In this document: positions 63,297 to 64,000 of the stretch, in pieces
How the letters are laid out: the number at the start of each line of letters is the position of its first letter
How positions within the stretch are numbered: the first letter of the stretch is position 1
Source: Lingula anatina
Taxonomy: Eukaryota > Brachiopoda > Lingulata > Lingulida > Lingulidae
DNA length: 64,000 nt
Direction of reading: 5' to 3'
Assembly (NCBI RefSeq): GCF_001039355.2
Contig: NW_019775635.1
Location: 654,121 to 718,120, forward strand
Position numbers and translations under genes: made by a program
The notes under the pieces: model-generated
Database searches by the model: none
What the model was told of the DNA's origin: nothing
What the model saw: the letters and a program-made list of their open reading frames with translations, nothing else

Positions 63297-63443
63297 TTGA
63301 TTTAAGCCAGTCAATTACCAGTATACCAAGGTAAAAGAAAATCAAATGGTGATTCGATTCCAAAAAAGAGGGTTTGTATTTAGTTACTTATTTCCAGGTT
63401 TCTTTATTAAAACCTGAAATCATGGATCTATTTTAATTTTCAG

Positions 63444-64000
63444 ATTCTTCGACTGATGACTTGCAAAAAAGTCTGTTACATCACTGGCGAATGGTGCTGA
63501 AAGGTATGTGAGATACACTTGATCAAACTGTTTAAAAATAAAAATAGTAACACGAATCACGACATATCCTCTTGTGGTTACTTGTTTACAATCTTATTTC
63601 ATTTTGCTTCCAGGTTTGCGTACTAGTTCAATGTCACTTGGAATTGAGCCAAACCATTTTGGATATCAAGTGTAGGTAATATTGAGGACAGTGCCCAAAG
63701 TGTTCAAAGGGTGTGCACAGGTATCATGATAAAAACAACTCTACAGAGAAAAGTTTTTTATCATTTTCTAAAATAACTGTGCTTTAACAAATGGGATGTA
63801 TGTGTATTACACAATAGGACACGTATATGCACCATGAAAGGTTTGCTGGTTCCAACAACCACTAAAGATTTTCCTACAAATCTTCAATTTGCATCAGAAA
63901 GTAGAGGACCTGACAGTGTGAAAAATGCGACGAGTCTTCAACATGCGTCTTCTTTCACAGTAGCCTCAGGGCTTATTGGAGGCTCCATTACTGCAGTTGT
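63444..64000 (+). CDS. 5' end of an unrecognised gene (partial, runs off the window)
   Basis: Three consecutive exon-like blocks have good splice sites: 63444-63503 (after TTTTCAG, before AAAG|GTATGT), 63614-63675 (after CTTCCAG, before GTAG|GTAATA) and 63818-64000 or beyond (after ACAATAG). The third is open to the window end, with a reasonable start context CACCATGA at 63834. From there it reads MKGLLVPTTTKDFPTNLQF, continues Ser/Asn-rich, and ends at the edge in FTVASGLIGGSITAVV, which looks like the start of a membrane segment. The first two blocks do not stay open into the third in one frame, so they are probably 5' UTR; they contain a short ATG frame ending at GTG TAG. No family is recognised. 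Confidence 0.45.

Larger units (their letters stand above)
55378..63443. other. non-coding interval upstream of the TMEM33 exons
   Basis: About 8 kb in which I find no exon with supporting splice phases. If TMEM33 is complete this is a long intron; if not, its 5' exons are lost in assembly. The interval holds a CA microsatellite (about 55718-55737), an inverted-repeat element present twice (56812-56993 and 57640-57821) within a 756-bp duplication, a GC-rich 71-bp hairpin fragment (57390-57460), a 216-bp inverted-repeat element (60229-60444), a TG run (60834-60852), a G run with an undetermined base (61037-61062) and several poly(A) tracts (about 58346, 58865 and 62790). Confidence 0.5.

Noticed and set aside
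1-64000. CRISPR array, operon, prophage or other prokaryotic system
   Set aside because: The sequence is plainly animal nuclear DNA with spliced genes; repeats are microsatellites, MITE-like elements and assembly duplications, with no regular spacer structure.

Overview
The window is nuclear DNA from an animal. It is AT-rich and intron-rich, with long introns, canonical GT/AG splice sites, many microsatellites (GA, TTTA, TA, CA), poly(A) tracts and small inverted-repeat elements. The proteins place it among bilaterians. The base composition, the repeat style and the very high allelic divergence would suit a marine invertebrate such as a mollusc or another lophotrochozoan, but no marker in the window settles the phylum.

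Layout from left to right. (1) About 0.37-1.48 kb, minus strand: the 5' end of a gene for a SAM-domain protein, with two exons that splice in phase. (2) About 2.37-8.09 kb, plus strand: an eight-exon FANCF gene (Fanconi anaemia core complex) predicted at 369 residues. Its first five exons are present twice, once on each side of a single 'n'. (3) About 8.1-18.05 kb: intergenic, with microsatellites, a tRNA-like SINE candidate and a 27-bp direct repeat. (4) 18.05-50.13 kb, plus strand: the transcription-cofactor gene dachshund (dac/DACH), ten coding exons, about 568 residues, with a 22-kb first intron. Exons 2-6 are present twice around another 'n'. (5) 50.13-53.94 kb: the dac 3' UTR and the convergent interval. 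(6) 53.94-55.38 kb, minus strand: the four 3' exons of TMEM33; its N-terminal exons are not found in the window. (7) 55.4-63.4 kb: non-coding sequence with two inverted-repeat (MITE-like) elements and another duplicated block. (8) 63.4-64.0 kb, plus strand: the apparent 5' end of an unrecognised gene that runs off the window.

The genes are not a functional cluster. FANCF acts in DNA interstrand crosslink repair, dac in developmental transcription and TMEM33 in the ER membrane. The SAM gene and FANCF are head to head and could share a promoter; dac and TMEM33 are tail to tail.

The dominant structural signal is five near-identical direct duplications. Four have an 'n' exactly at the junction and the fifth flanks a 201-base N run. 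They best fit two haplotypes or overlapping contig ends placed in tandem by the assembler, not real segmental duplications. They matter because they double FANCF exons 1-5 and dac exons 2-6, and a real dac exon duplication of that kind would break the reading frame. No undescribed multi-gene system is visible. The most notable items are the multi-exon invertebrate FANCF, the assembly duplications, and a GC-rich hairpin fragment at one duplication junction that looks like a Helitron 3' end.
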